A stretch of 14,779 bases of DNA, taken from NCBI GenBank assembly GCA_937893785.1, contig CALCSP010000503.1, positions 1 through 14,779 of the forward strand, read 5' to 3'. Shown here one piece after another: positions 13,970 through 14,779 of this stretch. This DNA is from an uncultured Verrucomicrobiales bacterium. GTDB lineage: Bacteria > Verrucomicrobiota > Verrucomicrobiia > Verrucomicrobiales > DEV007. Numbering within the stretch: position 1 is the stretch's first letter; every line of letters starts with the position of its first letter. Position numbers and translations under genes: made by a program. The notes beneath the pieces are model-generated. The model saw nothing but the letters and a program-made list of their open reading frames with translations, did not search any database and had not been told where the DNA came from.

Positions 13970-14707
13970 ATGTGCATAACCACCCCCAAAAAAAACTTTC
14001 TGGCGGCACTTATTAGCTATGCTGTTCTGCTACATACAGCTGCACCACTTGCTGCACAGCAAGGCGGTGAAGGCACTGGTTTTCGCACATTCACCAACCA
14101 GTCGGGAAAAACAATCCGCGCGAAGGTAATCGGAAAAAAGAGTGGCATTGTGCACTTGCGCATGAGCAACGGCATCACCTACCGGGTGGCAATCGGCACC
14201 CTTTCCCAGAAAGATCAGGAGTTTGTCGATAGCTGGAGCCCAGCCGAAGAGCAAAGGGCACGTTTACAGGCAGTCGACCTGAAAGAACTTTTTTCCGCGC
14301 GCGGGTTCAAGGGCGTGCCACTCCGCTTGCAAAACAACCAATCACTTCTGGCAATAACCATCGCGGGCCAACAACTCAACTTCCTTCTGGATACCGGAGC
14401 ACAATCATCGGTCATTGACCGGGCAAAAGCGAAAGCCCTCAAGCTCAGTATTCAGGAGAATGTAGGCTTTGCCGGCGGTATCGGTGGTTCAGCCGGTCCC
14501 ATGGGCATGGCATTACTACCAACGGTCAAAGTAGGAAGTATCCAGAAAAAAAATGTCACCGTCGCCGTATTGGATCTTTCCCGAATTGTTTCAGGACACG
14601 GAAAATCCTCCAAGTTTGACGGTATTATTGGATTTGATCTCCTTGAGGATCTTGAGGCGGTTATCGATTACAAGGGAAGAATGATGTATTTAAGGGAAGA
14701 TGGTTGA
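13970..14707 (+). CDS. Secreted SHD1-like / retropepsin-like aspartic protease protein
   Basis: I chose the ATG at 13970 (protein begins MCITTPKKN, 245 residues) because a signal peptide follows directly: a basic start, the hydrophobic stretch FLAALISYAVLLHTAAPLAA, then QQGGEG. An ATG 13 codons upstream (13931) would put charged residues in front and is less likely. Residues about 38-90 (FRTFTNQSGKTIRAKVIG through QKDQEFVDSW) resemble an SHD1-like small beta-barrel that is common in secreted PVC proteins. Residues about 126-243 are a retropepsin-like domain: LLDTGAQSSVID (139-150) with catalytic Asp141, a Gly-rich flap-like region FAGGIGGSAGP (167-177), and the second-half motif FDGIIGFDLLE (216-226). 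Such single-domain proteases work as dimers. Location should be periplasmic. The natural substrate is unknown, and a non-proteolytic binding role is possible. Confidence 0.87.
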   Translation: MCITTPKKNFLAALISYAVLLHTAAPLAAQQGGEGTGFRTFTNQSGKTIRAKVIGKKSGIVHLRMSNGITYRVAIGTLSQKDQEFVDSWSPAEEQRARLQAVDLKELFSARGFKGVPLRLQNNQSLLAITIAGQQLNFLLDTGAQSSVIDRAKAKALKLSIQENVGFAGGIGGSAGPMGMALLPTVKVGSIQKKNVTVAVLDLSRIVSGHGKSSKFDGIIGFDLLEDLEAVIDYKGRMMYLREDG

Positions 14708-14779
14708 GAGCAAGGGTAATGATTGGCCTGCCCGCCCCGCTACCGAAGGTCATTCTTTGCCTTCCCGCTCGCGCGCCAA
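14700..14779 (+). CDS. Possible start of a following gene, cut by the right edge
   Basis: An ATG at 14700 overlaps the end of the retropepsin-like gene by 8 bases, the same arrangement as znuC/znuB. The frame then stays open to the edge for 26 codons with a hydrophilic sequence (MVESKGNDWPARPATEG...). It is preceded by AAGGGAAG, which could act as a ribosome site, though it is also coding sequence. The competing reading is a minus-strand gene ending at 14750 with a charged tail (...LAREREGKE and stop). With only 80 bases visible neither can be proven. Confidence 0.3.
   Translation, partial: MVESKGNDWPARPATEGHSLPSRSRA

Noticed and set aside
1..14779. CRISPR arrays, tRNA/rRNA genes, insertion sequences, phage or defence genes
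   Set aside because: No regularly spaced direct repeats, tRNA-like cloverleaf, rRNA stretches, transposase or integrase motifs, or known defence domains were seen on either strand.

Overview
The window looks like chromosomal DNA from a Gram-negative bacterium of the PVC group, most probably a Verrucomicrobiota member. The evidence is the gene content: a giant secreted protein with lamin-tail domains, BACON-like and LamG-like domains and calcium-binding repeats, ending in a module that closes in FYRI; paired secreted ThuA-fold proteins next to a secreted DUF1080 (3-keto-disaccharide hydrolase-type) protein; a secreted FKBP; and a secreted SHD1-like/retropepsin fusion. Base composition is moderate (by eye near 50% GC). 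Genes are tightly packed, and almost no start codon has a Shine-Dalgarno sequence. No rRNA, tRNA, CRISPR array, insertion sequence or phage gene is visible, and no gene-free stretch exceeds about 160 bases.

Layout. (1) 1-5415, plus strand: the 3' part of a very large extracellular multidomain protein, then a secreted protein of unknown function, then a SixA-type histidine phosphatase. Both junctions are 4-base ATGA overlaps, so the three are probably one transcript with coupled translation. (2) 5441-9885, minus strand, convergent with block 1: read in transcription order, two secreted ThuA-like proteins, a secreted DUF1080 protein, a beta-hydroxyacid-type NAD(P) dehydrogenase and a YgfZ/GcvT-like folate-binding protein. 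The first three are only 11-36 bases apart and look like a periplasmic keto-sugar module. The last two follow after 103 bases and may be a separate unit. (3) 10045-11061, minus: a secreted FKBP-type prolyl isomerase with a long Pro/Lys-rich tail. (4) 11208-13878, plus, divergent from the FKBP: a complete znuA-znuC-znuB zinc ABC importer with a His-rich loop in the binding protein and a His-rich tail on the ATPase. (5) 13970-14707, plus: a secreted SHD1-like/retropepsin-like protein, followed by the ambiguous edge of another gene.

Three themes connect the content: handling of extracellular polymers and modified sugars (blocks 1 and 2), cell-envelope protein folding and proteolysis (FKBP, retropepsin), and zinc acquisition (ZnuABC). 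I found no clear defence, mobile or otherwise dramatic new system. The items most worth a second look are the coupled giant-protein / unknown-secreted-protein / SixA cassette, the double-ThuA plus DUF1080 operon, the SHD1-retropepsin fusion, and a TTAGA motif just upstream of four probable transcription-unit heads in a window that otherwise lacks Shine-Dalgarno sites. All family names come from reading the sequences; no database search was run.
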